This document shows positions 1 through 7,000 of a DNA stretch of 61,358 nucleotides, one piece after another. The notes below the pieces were generated by a model, which was given only the letters and a program-made list of their open reading frames with translations, did no database searches and was not told the DNA's origin. Origin of the DNA: an uncultured bacterium. Its GTDB lineage: Bacteria; Cyanobacteriota; Vampirovibrionia; Gastranaerophilales; Gastranaerophilaceae. Position 1 is the stretch's first letter, and every line of letters begins with the position of its first letter. Both the position numbers and the translations under genes were made by a program. The DNA is taken from positions 1 through 61,358 of the forward strand of contig URXT01000010.1 of the NCBI GenBank assembly GCA_900551915.1, read 5' to 3'.

Positions 1-43
1 CACTTCTCACCCCTAACCTTAACGACCGCTCACCGCTCACCCA

Positions 44-300
44 TTTTCCTGTAGAAAACTTTGTAGAAAATTGTAGAAAACTCATGAGTTTTCTACAAAG
101 TATCCTCCATATGGTCTAGACCGGTTGGTTATCTACAAAGATGTCAAAAGTTTTCTACAGAATTTTCTACCGGCAAAACCTGCGCCCCGGAATAGTTTCA
201 GAAAGTTTTCTACAAATATTTACAGCTTACTACTACTATTAAATACTTAATTATATATTATTAATAATATATAATAAGAAAAATACTGTAGAAAACCTAA
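44..300. other. oriC: probable chromosomal replication origin (oriC)
   Basis: The region holds a dense cluster of the 9-mer TTTTCTACA in both orientations: 50-58, 62-70, 72-80 and 287-295 (as TGTAGAAAA), and 89-97, 151-159 and 206-214 forward. Near matches are TTATCTACA at 129-137 and TTTTCTACC at 163-171. The motif is one base away from the TTTTCCACA DnaA box I know from cyanobacteria. Positions 72-97 form a perfect 26-bp palindrome of two boxes. A DnaA-trio run and an almost pure A/T stretch (about 239-284) follow. dnaN starts 100 bp downstream, as in genomes where the unwinding element lies between dnaA and dnaN, so dnaA would be expected just outside the left edge. The box identity is inferred from clustering and context. 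Confidence 0.8.
227..241 (+). other. DnaA-trio run next to AT-rich unwinding element
   Basis: Five consecutive triplets TTA-CTA-CTA-CTA-TTA read on the top strand, so the bottom strand reads 3'-(A/G)AT-5' repeatedly, which is the published DnaA-trio pattern for melting the origin. They lie 12 nt after the DnaA box at 206-214, and the spacer ends in GC. The A/T-only stretch begins right after them. The layout is close to the Bacillus subtilis origin as I remember it. Confidence 0.65.
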
Positions 301-317
301 AACGTGAATTTTTGTTT

Positions 318-364
318 TATTTTTCAAAGAAACGTTCGTTTTTGAAAAATGTTTATTATATAAT
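318..364 (+). promoter_or_regulatory. dnaN upstream inverted repeat and -10 box
   Basis: An imperfect inverted repeat (TTTTTCAAA at the left, TTTGAAAAA at the right, with AAACG/CGTTT inside) ends at about 350. It is followed by TATAAT at 359-364. A weak TTCGTT lies at 335-340 with 18-bp spacing. The AAGGAG at 391-396 then sets the dnaN start at 403. The repeat could be an operator or the end of the origin region; which one cannot be told from sequence. Confidence 0.4.
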
Positions 365-402
365 TCTTTCAGAAAGGGAGTATTTTTTTAAAGGAGTAAG
401 AT

Positions 403-1524
403 ATGAAATTTTTTGTTAAAAAAGAAGATTTATATAACGGAATTAAAATAGTCGAGCGCGCAACCAGCATGAAAGCCCTCCAGCCGGTACTTTTGAACAT
501 CTTAATAGAAACCGTCGACAAAGGTACAATCAGACTCGTTGCAACGGATTTGGATTTGACAGTCGTTGCCCTTGTCGACGCGCAGGTTGAAGAAGAAGGA
601 AGAATTACACTTCCTTCAAAGACTCTCAACGAGATAGTTTCAAAGCTTGGCGATAAACTAATTACCTTCGATATGAACGAAGGTGAAAATGTCGTAAATA
701 TTACATGCCAAAACTCAAAGTTTGATATAATCGGGATTTCAGCCAACGAATTTCCTCCGGAAGTTTACAATGTCGAAACAGATGAAGCAAACAGCTTTGA
801 TATTGCAATCAAGCCTTTGACCAAAGCTGTGCGACAGGCCGGTTTTGCAGCTGCAAACTACGAATCCTCAAACCTTCTCTCAGGTATTGTCTGCGACATC
901 TCCGGTGAAACTTTAGAGATTGCTTCAACTGACGGAAACCGCCTTGCAAGGGTTCGCGAAAAGATTGAAAATAAAGACGGCCGCACAAGCCAGCTTATTA
1001 TTCCTTCAAAAACTCTCAATGAATTTATCAAGATGAGTGCCTTTATTGAAGAAGAAACCGTAAAACTTTACACCGAACGCACAAAATTAATTATCAAAAG
1101 CGAAAGAACAATGACCGTTTCAAGACTTCTTGAAGGCCAGTATCCGAAATACAATCAGCTTATCCCGAACGAAAGTCCTAAAGAAGCGCTTGTTTCTGTT
1201 TCTTCGCTGATTTCAGCGCTTGAACGTGTTTCAATTATGGTTAACGACAAAACAAGCATTGTTAAACTTGCTTTCTCTCAAGGCAAGCTCAAACTTTCTG
1301 CCGACACGCCTGACAGCGGTAAGTCTGAAGAAGAATTAGAAATTGTTTACAATTCTGAAGATTTGGACATTGCTTTCAACTACAAGTTTGTACTTGAAGC
1401 TTTGAAAAATATGGACTGCGACAACGTGAAAATAGGCTTGAATACAAGCTTATCGGCAACTGTATTAAGACCGGACTGCGAAGATGATTTTGTTTGTTTA
1501 ATAATGCCTGTTCAAATTCGATAA
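403..1524 (+). CDS. dnaN: DNA polymerase III beta subunit (sliding clamp)
   Basis: A 373-residue protein of the usual beta-clamp length. It forms the ring that tethers DNA polymerase III to the template. The N-terminal segment MKFFVKKEDLYNGI, the ATDLDLTV motif near residue 48, the SGIVCDISGETLEIASTDG segment in the second domain and the C-terminal CLIMPVQIR are typical of the three-domain clamp. The start is fixed by AAGGAG 7 nt upstream. It lies directly downstream of the predicted origin, a common dnaA-oriC-dnaN arrangement. A possible extended -10 promoter begins right at its stop codon, so transcription of the next gene may be separate. Confidence 0.97.
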   Translation: MKFFVKKEDLYNGIKIVERATSMKALQPVLLNILIETVDKGTIRLVATDLDLTVVALVDAQVEEEGRITLPSKTLNEIVSKLGDKLITFDMNEGENVVNITCQNSKFDIIGISANEFPPEVYNVETDEANSFDIAIKPLTKAVRQAGFAAANYESSNLLSGIVCDISGETLEIASTDGNRLARVREKIENKDGRTSQLIIPSKTLNEFIKMSAFIEEETVKLYTERTKLIIKSERTMTVSRLLEGQYPKYNQLIPNESPKEALVSVSSLISALERVSIMVNDKTSIVKLAFSQGKLKLSADTPDSGKSEEELEIVYNSEDLDIAFNYKFVLEALKNMDCDNVKIGLNTSLSATVLRPDCEDDFVCLIMPVQIR

Positions 1525-1537
1525 TTTGTGTTATAAT
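1509..1537 (+). promoter_or_regulatory. extended -10 promoter overlapping the end of dnaN
   Basis: TGTTCA at 1509-1514 is separated by 17 bp from TATAAT at 1532-1537, which has the TGN extension (TGT) immediately before it. The predicted start near 1544 lies only about 27 nt before the hairpin at 1571-1607. Confidence 0.4.
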
Positions 1538-1570
1538 ATAAAAAAAATATCAAAAATATTTGTGGCAAGG

Positions 1571-1607
1571 TCCCGATTACGCATTTTGTGTTTTCGGGAT
1601 TCTTTTT
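1571..1607 (+). terminator. hairpin with T-run between dnaN and tdk
   Basis: TCCCGA at 1571-1576 pairs with TCGGGA at 1594-1599, and inner bases ACGCA/TGTGT can extend the stem with a wobble pair. TCTTTTT follows at 1601-1607. It can end dnaN transcripts, or act as an attenuator or short-RNA terminator for the promoter at 1509-1537. Confidence 0.55.
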
Positions 1608-1725
1608 AAAGAGTAGGCGGAATAATCCAAAAAGTTAATTTATTTAACAAAATTTTACTTTTAAAAAGATTTTGATAGGATTATAATAAATAAAGAACAA
1701 TAATTTTGAACAGGGGACATTTTTA

Positions 1726-2346
1726 ATGGAAGGTTACAGTTTTGAACTTATAACAGGGCCGATGAGCTGCGGAAAAACCGAGGAGCTTTTGAGGCGTGTA
1801 AGACGCTGTATTATTGCAAAGAAAAAGGTGAAGGTTATATCACCGGAGGTTGATACGCGTGCAAAAGGCGATTATATAGAATCCCGCAACGGTCTCTGGC
1901 TTGAAGCAATAAAAGTAAAACATTCCATCCAAATTTTGAGCCTTGTTAAGCCTGAAGATGAAGTCGTTGCAATTGATGAACTTCAATTTTTTGACAGCAA
2001 CATTACAAAAGTTATTGCAAAATTAATTGAGGAAGGTAAAAAGGTTATTGGAACAGGGCTTGAACTTGACTTCAAAGCGGAACCTTTCGGACAAATGCCT
2101 CAGCTTTTGTGCCTTGCAACAACCGTTGATAAACTTCACGCTGTCTGCATGAAATGCGGCTGTGAGCATGCTACACGTACTCAAAGACTTATTGACGGAA
2201 AGCCGGCTGATAAAAGTTCACCGCTTATTATGATTGGCGGGGACGAAACTTACGAAGCACGCTGCGTCAAATGTTACGAACTTCCTGACAAAAATCACGA
2301 CAGGCAAAAAACAGGCTTGAAAATCCTTCCTTTCAGCCATAGATAA
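1726..2346 (+). CDS. tdk: thymidine kinase (type II)
   Basis: A 206-residue protein that phosphorylates thymidine to dTMP with ATP (nucleoside salvage, cytosol). Walker A is GPMSCGKT at residues 11-18. The DELQFF segment near residue 87 is the Walker B/catalytic region, and GTGLELDFKAEPFG corresponds to the lasso region. The two cysteine pairs of the structural zinc site are present (CMKCGC near residue 142 and CVKC near residue 187). It follows a 200-bp gap with a hairpin terminator and converges on the endonuclease IV-like gene 20 bp downstream. Family assignment is secure. Confidence 0.95.
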   Translation: MEGYSFELITGPMSCGKTEELLRRVRRCIIAKKKVKVISPEVDTRAKGDYIESRNGLWLEAIKVKHSIQILSLVKPEDEVVAIDELQFFDSNITKVIAKLIEEGKKVIGTGLELDFKAEPFGQMPQLLCLATTVDKLHAVCMKCGCEHATRTQRLIDGKPADKSSPLIMIGGDETYEARCVKCYELPDKNHDRQKTGLKILPFSHR

Positions 2347-2365
2347 AGTTTTAGGCATTTTCAAA

Positions 2366-3214
2366 CTATAGCGACGCGAAAGTTTGTTTTAAAAGCAGAG
2401 CGTCTTCTTCAATGTTTGGGCTTTCGCATACGAGCGCACCTTTAACATTGAATTCTTTTAAAACCTTCAACAAATCAACATAATTCATATCTGATTCTTC
2501 CAGATTCAAATGCTGGCGTTCGCCTTTTGCGGTGTATTCTATTCCGGCAAGGTGGCCGTGGAAGTTTTCGAGAGCATAACTTCCGAGTTTTGTGCCGATT
2601 TCATCCAGAATATACGAAAATTCGTCGTAAGTATTGAAATCACCTGCTGAGCGTGCATGAAGATGTGAAAAATCTATGCATGGAAGAACGTATTCAAATT
2701 CTTTCGACAGATTAATTATCTCCTCCAAATCGCCCCACTGGGTTGCTTTTCCGGTAGTTTCCGGCCTAATCCATACCTTGAAATTCTCTTTCTCCATCCG
2801 GTCAATAATTCTTGAAATCTGGGTTTTAACCTGATTGTAGACAAAATCTTTTTCCAAACCCAGATAATACGCCGCATGGAAGGTTATGCTGAATGCACCT
2901 GTATCACGCGCTGCAACGGCTGTTTCAAAAACTCTTGAAGCACTTGCGTCAACTTTTTCTTCTTCTTTAGCATTCAAATTTACGTAAAAAGGCGCATGGG
3001 CTGTTAAAATAAGATTTTTTTCCTTAACTGTTTTATTAACGAAACTTCTTGTTTCATCGCTCATTCTGACGCCATGGACAAATTCCAACTCCATCCCGTC
3101 TAGGTTCATTTCATTTAGTATTTCAAAAGCTCTCGGATAACTGCCTTTTCCGGTAGAAAGAGGCATTCCGGCTGTAAGAAAATTTAGTTTATCAAATTTA
3201 AAAGACTTTAGCAA
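2366..3214 (-). CDS. endonuclease IV-like AP endonuclease (TIM barrel)
   Basis: A 282-residue protein with the metal ligands of the endonuclease IV (Nfo) family in order: H73 (LTAHAPFYVNL), H113 (FHAAYY), E152 (RPETTGK), D181 and H184 (CIDFSHLHAR), H219/H221 (FHGHLAG), H235 (RQHLNL) and E264 (CESP). Such enzymes cut DNA at abasic sites in base-excision repair and bind three zinc ions. The motif flavour (PETTGK) is closer to archaeal/short Nfo proteins than to E. coli Nfo. A sugar-phosphate isomerase of the same fold is the alternative. Its start overlaps the end of crcB by 17 bp, so it is the last gene of a three-gene minus-strand operon. Confidence 0.75.
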   Translation of the reverse strand: MLKSFKFDKLNFLTAGMPLSTGKGSYPRAFEILNEMNLDGMELEFVHGVRMSDETRSFVNKTVKEKNLILTAHAPFYVNLNAKEEEKVDASASRVFETAVAARDTGAFSITFHAAYYLGLEKDFVYNQVKTQISRIIDRMEKENFKVWIRPETTGKATQWGDLEEIINLSKEFEYVLPCIDFSHLHARSAGDFNTYDEFSYILDEIGTKLGSYALENFHGHLAGIEYTAKGERQHLNLEESDMNYVDLLKVLKEFNVKGALVCESPNIEEDALLLKQTFASL

Positions 3215-3572
3215 AATTCACTCCAATCCAAACTGCCGCAAGTCCGGCAATTATGCTTAATAACAAATAAACAGAAAAATTTATAAATTGAGAATTGTTA
3301 ATCATCTCAAACAATTCAAGAGAAAATGTGCTGAAGGTGGTTAAGCCTCCGCAAAAACCGGCAGTCAGAGCAATTTTCAGTGCGGTATTTATTTCGGGTT
3401 TGTTGATAAACAGCGCATATAAAATTCCAAGAAGAAAGCAGCCTGTAATGTTGACTGCAAACGTTGCAAAAGGCAGATTTACACTCAAAAATCTAAGTGC
3501 AAAAACTCCAGTCATATATCTTAGAACCGCGCCGATACCGCCGCCGATAAATACAGCTAAAATATTTTGCAT
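3198..3572 (-). CDS. crcB: fluoride channel CrcB/Fluc
   Basis: A 124-residue membrane protein with four hydrophobic segments and the family signature GFCGGLTTFSTFS near residue 73, plus GGGIGAVLRY at the N-terminus and NITGCFLLG in helix 2. Fluc proteins form dual-topology dimers that let fluoride leave the cell. It sits 4 bp downstream of the C_GCAxxG_C_C gene and overlaps the endonuclease IV-like gene. I looked for a fluoride riboswitch in the short leader upstream of this operon and saw none. Confidence 0.93.
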   Translation of the reverse strand: MQNILAVFIGGGIGAVLRYMTGVFALRFLSVNLPFATFAVNITGCFLLGILYALFINKPEINTALKIALTAGFCGGLTTFSTFSLELFEMINNSQFINFSVYLLLSIIAGLAAVWIGVNFAKVF

Positions 3573-3576
3573 GACT

Positions 3577-3972
3577 TTAAACCTTCACCTTCAAAGCCTG
3601 TTCCAAAATCTCGCAGGCGTCAGCAACATATTTCGAACAGCGTTCCTTGCGTGCAGCACCTGTTAAGCCGCCTGACAGAACTCTGCAACATGTAACTTTG
3701 TTGCGTTTTTTGAATTCCTCAACGATAAATGCAGCCTTTTCGCGTGCGCAAACCTCGTTTCCAAAAGCGTTTCCGCGTCCAAAGTGCAATCCTGAAATCA
3801 TTTGAGCGGCCGCAACTGTTCCGCAAAGACATCCCGATGACATTCCGCCTGAAAACGCGGTTGCTGCGGCAAGAAAAGATTTGTCGCATAAACCTTCTTC
3901 TACAGCTGCTTTTATAATACTTTCACTGCATGAATAACCGTTATTAAAATATTCTATTGCTTTATTTTTCAT
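3577..3972 (-). CDS. C_GCAxxG_C_C family protein
   Basis: A 131-residue protein with the hallmark of this family: YSCSES near residue 14, SSGCLCGTVAAAQM near residue 46 (the GC-x-x-G core), then NEVC near residue 72 and TCCRVLSG near residue 94. The cysteines suggest metal or redox-cofactor binding, but the biochemical role of the family is not established to my knowledge. It is first in an operon with crcB and the endonuclease IV-like gene. AGGGGAG lies 6 nt before the start, and a TGN-extended -10 (TACAAT, minus strand) lies upstream. Confidence 0.85.
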   Translation of the reverse strand: MKNKAIEYFNNGYSCSESIIKAAVEEGLCDKSFLAAATAFSGGMSSGCLCGTVAAAQMISGLHFGRGNAFGNEVCAREKAAFIVEEFKKRNKVTCCRVLSGGLTGAARKERCSKYVADACEILEQALKVKV

Positions 3973-3994
3973 TTTAACTCCCCTTTTTAATACT

Positions 3995-4003
3995 ATTGTA
4001 TCA
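3995..4003 (-). promoter_or_regulatory. extended -10 promoter of the 3972-2366 operon
   Basis: On the minus strand this reads TGATACAAT, a TGN-TACAAT extended -10. It lies inside a short inverted repeat (ATTGT/ACAAT). The predicted start is about 15 nt before the first gene's leader with AGGGGAG. Confidence 0.4.
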
Positions 4004-4035
4004 CAACAATACTTTCGGGGTTAAACTTCTTTTGG

Positions 4036-4854
4036 CTAATGGATTTTAAAAGAGGAATTAAATCCCAGAACTTTGTCTTTAAGCCGCTTCCAGCCTTTGC
4101 CGTAGAAGTATCGGAGCTGTTCCGGGAATTGTTCTTCAATGTCAATTAAATACATATCATGGACAATAAATTCCTTTATCAAAAAAACAATATCGGTATT
4201 TTTTGTCCAAATTGAAGTTACATTTTCATTTTTTTTAGATTCTATTTTTCCGAAAAGCCCCTCTGAGTTATCAGCCGCAATAAAGACCATGCGGCCGCCG
4301 ATTGAATGTTCAATTTCTCTTGCGCCTGAATGTTTGAAAACAGTTCCGAACATACATTCAAAATTATCATAGCCGACAATTTTTATATCAAGCCCGCGGT
4401 TGTAACCGTCAAGCAAATCGTTTTCAATATACTTGAAATCCTGTGACCAAATCTCAAGATAAATTTCTTTTCTGGCATTTTTAATTATTTCAATAAGTTT
4501 TTCTCTGATGTCGAGGCTTCCGTTTACCGTCAAAATAGGTTCAGTGTAGTCTTCTTTGACATTAGGAAGTTTTTTTTCGAGAAAATCCAGAGTTGAAGTT
4601 ATTTTTCTTTTGTAGCGTTTTGTAAGTTCTTTTGGCTTGATTGGCGTGTAAGTTACGGGTTTTGTGTTTGAACTCATTACTATTTGCGAGTTTTCAAGAG
4701 CTTTCAGGGTATCGTAAGCGCGCGACTGCGGAATATCAGCAAGCTTGCTGATTTCATACCCTGTTGCCGGATATTTTTTTAAAAGCGCAACATAAACTTT
4801 GGCTTCATAACTGTTTAATCCTATTTCCTTTAAGCTTTCGATTAAATCATTCAT
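4036..4854 (-). CDS. TrmB-family transcriptional regulator
   Basis: A 272-residue protein. Residues 1-75 form the TrmB-type winged helix (GLNSYEAKVYVALLKK, then a recognition segment IPQSRAYDTLKALE, typical of TrmB/Mrr-type regulators). A linker helix follows, and residues 105-240 resemble the phospholipase D-like regulatory domain, with REIEHSIGGRMVFIAADNSEG in place of a catalytic HKD motif. Such proteins sense sugars and control transport or metabolism genes. No sugar transporter lies nearby, so its target is unknown. It is transcribed alone, with the repeat element at 4883-5023 just upstream. Confidence 0.8.
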   Translation of the reverse strand: MNDLIESLKEIGLNSYEAKVYVALLKKYPATGYEISKLADIPQSRAYDTLKALENSQIVMSSNTKPVTYTPIKPKELTKRYKRKITSTLDFLEKKLPNVKEDYTEPILTVNGSLDIREKLIEIIKNARKEIYLEIWSQDFKYIENDLLDGYNRGLDIKIVGYDNFECMFGTVFKHSGAREIEHSIGGRMVFIAADNSEGLFGKIESKKNENVTSIWTKNTDIVFLIKEFIVHDMYLIDIEEQFPEQLRYFYGKGWKRLKDKVLGFNSSFKIH

Positions 4855-4882
4855 ATATTTAGTTTACAACAAAAAAGAGGGG

Positions 4883-5023
4883 AGTGAGAAGTGAGAAGTG
4901 AAAAGTGAAAAGTCCATTTCCTTAATGCTGTTAATATAAAAGTATAATGATATTCATATATAAAAAACAAATCTTAGCGTCCTTGTGATTTCCTAAAAAC
5001 CGTAACGGACTTTTCACTTTTCA
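4883..5023. repeat. Rep1 element with 17-bp terminal inverted repeats
   Basis: The left arm at 4899-4915 and the right arm at 5007-5023 (GGACTTTTCACTTTTCA) are perfect 17-bp inverted repeats enclosing about 90 bp of AT-rich DNA. The left arm is extended outward by more GTGAGAAGTGA units. The same arms recur at 12355-12500, 22289-22318, 41072-41114 and 44462-44556. The size and termini resemble a MITE or a REP-type element. No coding capacity is seen. Confidence 0.7.
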
Positions 5024-5052
5024 TTAAAAATACAAAGTTTCTAAAAATCTGC

Positions 5053-5081
5053 TTGACAACAAAGTTTTTCTATGTTATAAC
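5053..5081 (+). promoter_or_regulatory. consensus promoter of the 5328-8782 operon
   Basis: TTGACA at 5053-5058, a 17-bp spacer and TATAAC at 5076-5081, preceded by TGT (extended -10). It is one of the two best promoter matches in the window. The first gene supported downstream starts at 5328, leaving a leader of about 240 nt. Apart from the hairpin at 5108-5137 nothing is recognisable in that leader; an overlapping 69-codon open frame is not convincing. Confidence 0.75.
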
Positions 5082-5107
5082 ATTTGTGGGGTAAATGTAT
5101 ATTTATA

Positions 5108-5137
5108 AGTCTTGTCAATTGACGAGACTTTCTTTTT
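5108..5137 (+). terminator. promoter-proximal hairpin with T-run (attenuator candidate)
   Basis: AGTCTTGTC (5108-5116) pairs with GACGAGACT (5121-5129) around an AATT loop, with one G-U pair, and TTTCTTTTT follows. It starts about 20 nt after the predicted transcription start, so it would end a roughly 50-nt RNA or attenuate the operon. Confidence 0.55.
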
Positions 5138-5327
5138 CGCTATTAAATGTGTGTTTTGGAGTGTTCTGCAAGAGTTTATTTTTTATCGGGATTTTTATTA
5201 TATGGCATGCTTTTCAAAATACAAAGTATGTAAAGTTTTGTAAAATTATATACTGTTTATATATTTTTCGGGGCAATAAATTCTTTACAAACTTTTTTAT
5301 ATAAGTACAGAGAGGTATAATGTACTT

Positions 5328-5495
5328 ATGGACAAAACAGAGTTCACAGTAATCGAAAGTAAGGCAGCGTCTGAAGTTAAGCCAGAAAAAGAAGTTAAGG
5401 CAAAGCATCAGACAAATCCGATTGTTAAAAAATTGGCAAAATTCCATCTTGAGAAGGCTGAAACTTTCTCTGTTAAAGATTTGTTCAAAAAGTAG
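5328..5495 (+). CDS. 55-aa charged small protein
   Basis: An ATG at 5328 opens 55 codons ending in TAG at 5493-5495. The product starts MDKTEFTVIESKAASEV, is rich in Lys/Glu, has no membrane segment and ends FSVKDLFKK. AGAGAGG lies about 11 nt upstream. The next gene starts 2 bp after the stop with no ribosome site of its own, which fits translational coupling and supports this frame as real. No family is recognised. The organisation promoter-hairpin-small gene-operon leaves open a regulatory role for its translation. Confidence 0.65.
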   Translation: MDKTEFTVIESKAASEVKPEKEVKAKHQTNPIVKKLAKFHLEKAETFSVKDLFKK

Positions 5496-5497
5496 GT

Positions 5498-6007
5498 ATG
5501 TACAATATTAAAAATCAAATCTTCACAAACATGACAAAAACGCAGAAGTCAGCTCTGTGTAATTTTTTGCGCGCGCTTGTGAAAAAGTCGCCAAATGTAG
5601 ATATAGAAAAACTTTACGACAATTTTGAAGAGGATGAAAGATATTATTTTGAAATTAACAATCCTCATTTTGAATTTCTTTCGGAATATCTTGATGATGA
5701 AAATTTCCGCCGTGAAGCCGTCATGTATTTGAAGGAATGCCGGAAGTATTACGATTACAGAAAGTCTCAGGAACCCATAATTCAGGCTCAAAAAGAATTT
5801 GAAAAGAAGAAACGGGCTTTTTTGCGTGAAGTGAAAATGAGCCATGAAGAACCGACAAAAAAGCAAAAGTATTATTATGAGCGGCTTTGCAAGAAGTACG
5901 GAATAGAGCAGCGCGAGTTAAAATCTAAACTTGAAGCGCGTGATGAAATCGACCGGATTATAAAAGAGCATGAAAAAGAAAATTTAGGAGTTTTTGATGG
6001 AAATTAG
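5498..6007 (+). CDS. hypothetical protein, highly charged helical
   Basis: A 169-residue protein that I do not recognise overall. Residues 1-60 are a compact helical segment (MTKTQKSALCNFLRALVKK). About residues 75-115 form a Lys/Glu-rich probable coiled coil. The C-terminal part, PTKKQKYYYERLCKKYGIE, resembles short motifs seen in small conserved proteins of unknown function (DUF3072-like; weak). It starts 2 bp after the 55-aa gene and its last codons overlap the start of the next gene by 11 nt, so the three are co-translated. Cytosolic; role unknown. Confidence 0.8.
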   Translation: MYNIKNQIFTNMTKTQKSALCNFLRALVKKSPNVDIEKLYDNFEEDERYYFEINNPHFEFLSEYLDDENFRREAVMYLKECRKYYDYRKSQEPIIQAQKEFEKKKRAFLREVKMSHEEPTKKQKYYYERLCKKYGIEQRELKSKLEARDEIDRIIKEHEKENLGVFDGN

Positions 6008-6983
6008 CACAACAAAGGATTTTGCAGAAAATTTTCAAAAAGTCTTTTTTCGGGATGTCCGTCCAAAGCTTGCATTATATGAGCTTCATCGACGCAATAT
6101 TATAGAACGAAATAAAAAACATAGGAAAAATATGTTTGTTTGGTGTGCAGGAATTATTATTGCTACTCCATTAATTACAATTTGGATGTTTTCTCATCAT
6201 TACAATTTAGAAATATTATATTTCTGGGCAGTGGCAGCAATTTCGTTGTTTTTTACTATAATGTCTTGTATTTCAACTATAGATTCTGCTGTTAAAGATT
6301 TTGAAGATAATGCAAAAACAGAGTTTATGCCTGTTTTGATGAAGGCATTTGGCGACTTTGCGTGGCATGGTACTTATGATTCCCGATGTACAAGCGCAGA
6401 TTTCTCTAAGTCCAGCATTTATCAGGTTTCAAACCTGTGTACCGATGACAATTTCACAGGAAACTACAACGGTGTTGGTATTGGAATACATGAATTGAAT
6501 TTCTTTTATAAAAATATAGTTAATAAAAGCAATAAAGAACAATCTGAACGATTTTCAGGCGTGGCTGTTGTTCTTGATATGAACAAGAATTTTTCCGGCC
6601 AAACCATTGTCACATTTAGAGAAAATGGCGTGAATATTATTTATCCAGTACATTTTCAAAAAATAGAACTTGAAAAATCAAAGTTTTCAGACTATTTTAA
6701 TGTGTATTCTGAAGACCAAATAGAGTCACGCTATTTGTTAACACTTTCATTTATGGAGCGGTTTGTAAGACTTGGAAATGTTTTTAAAAGCAACAAAATA
6801 GAAGCTTCGTTTAGTGAAAAGAAACTTTATATTTTTATTTCTAAATCTAAAGATATGTTCAAATTATTCGATATAAATAAACCCGTTGATGATATAGAGC
6901 AGTATAGAACATTGTTTAATGAAATTATTGCAATTCTTGAAATCGTCGACGTTTTGAAGTTAAATGAAAAAATAGGGCTTTAA
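5997..6983 (+). CDS. DUF3137-like membrane protein, copy 1
   Basis: A 328-residue protein beginning MEISTTKDFAENF, chosen because TAGGAG lies 6 nt before ATG 5997. Two hydrophobic segments (about residues 42-66 and 74-92) anchor it. The soluble C-terminal part has the DUF3137 layout: a membrane-proximal MPVLMKAFGDFAW segment, FTGNYNGVGIGIHELNFF, then FSGVAVVLDMNKNFSGQTIV, and a late DQIESRYLLT-SFMERF segment. It is about 40% alike by eye to its neighbour at 7001, so the pair arose by tandem duplication. Function of DUF3137 proteins is unknown; an envelope role is a guess. Confidence 0.75.
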   Translation: MEISTTKDFAENFQKVFFRDVRPKLALYELHRRNIIERNKKHRKNMFVWCAGIIIATPLITIWMFSHHYNLEILYFWAVAAISLFFTIMSCISTIDSAVKDFEDNAKTEFMPVLMKAFGDFAWHGTYDSRCTSADFSKSSIYQVSNLCTDDNFTGNYNGVGIGIHELNFFYKNIVNKSNKEQSERFSGVAVVLDMNKNFSGQTIVTFRENGVNIIYPVHFQKIELEKSKFSDYFNVYSEDQIESRYLLTLSFMERFVRLGNVFKSNKIEASFSEKKLYIFISKSKDMFKLFDINKPVDDIEQYRTLFNEIIAILEIVDVLKLNEKIGL

Positions 6984-7000
6984 TTTTAGGAGAGAGTAAA

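Noticed and set aside
342..364. TTGAAA and TATAAT before dnaN as one promoter
   Set aside because: The spacing is only 11 bp; a weaker TTCGTT at 18 bp fits better.
3973..4035. possible fluoride riboswitch upstream of the crcB operon
   Set aside because: The leader is too short and lacks the conserved GGCGAUGG-type core; only a promoter-like box and a short inverted repeat are seen.
5095..5304. 69-codon plus-strand frame in the leader of the 5328 operon
   Set aside because: It starts just after the predicted transcription start, contains the hairpin and T-run, has no ribosome site and reads as an unlikely Phe/Cys-rich protein.
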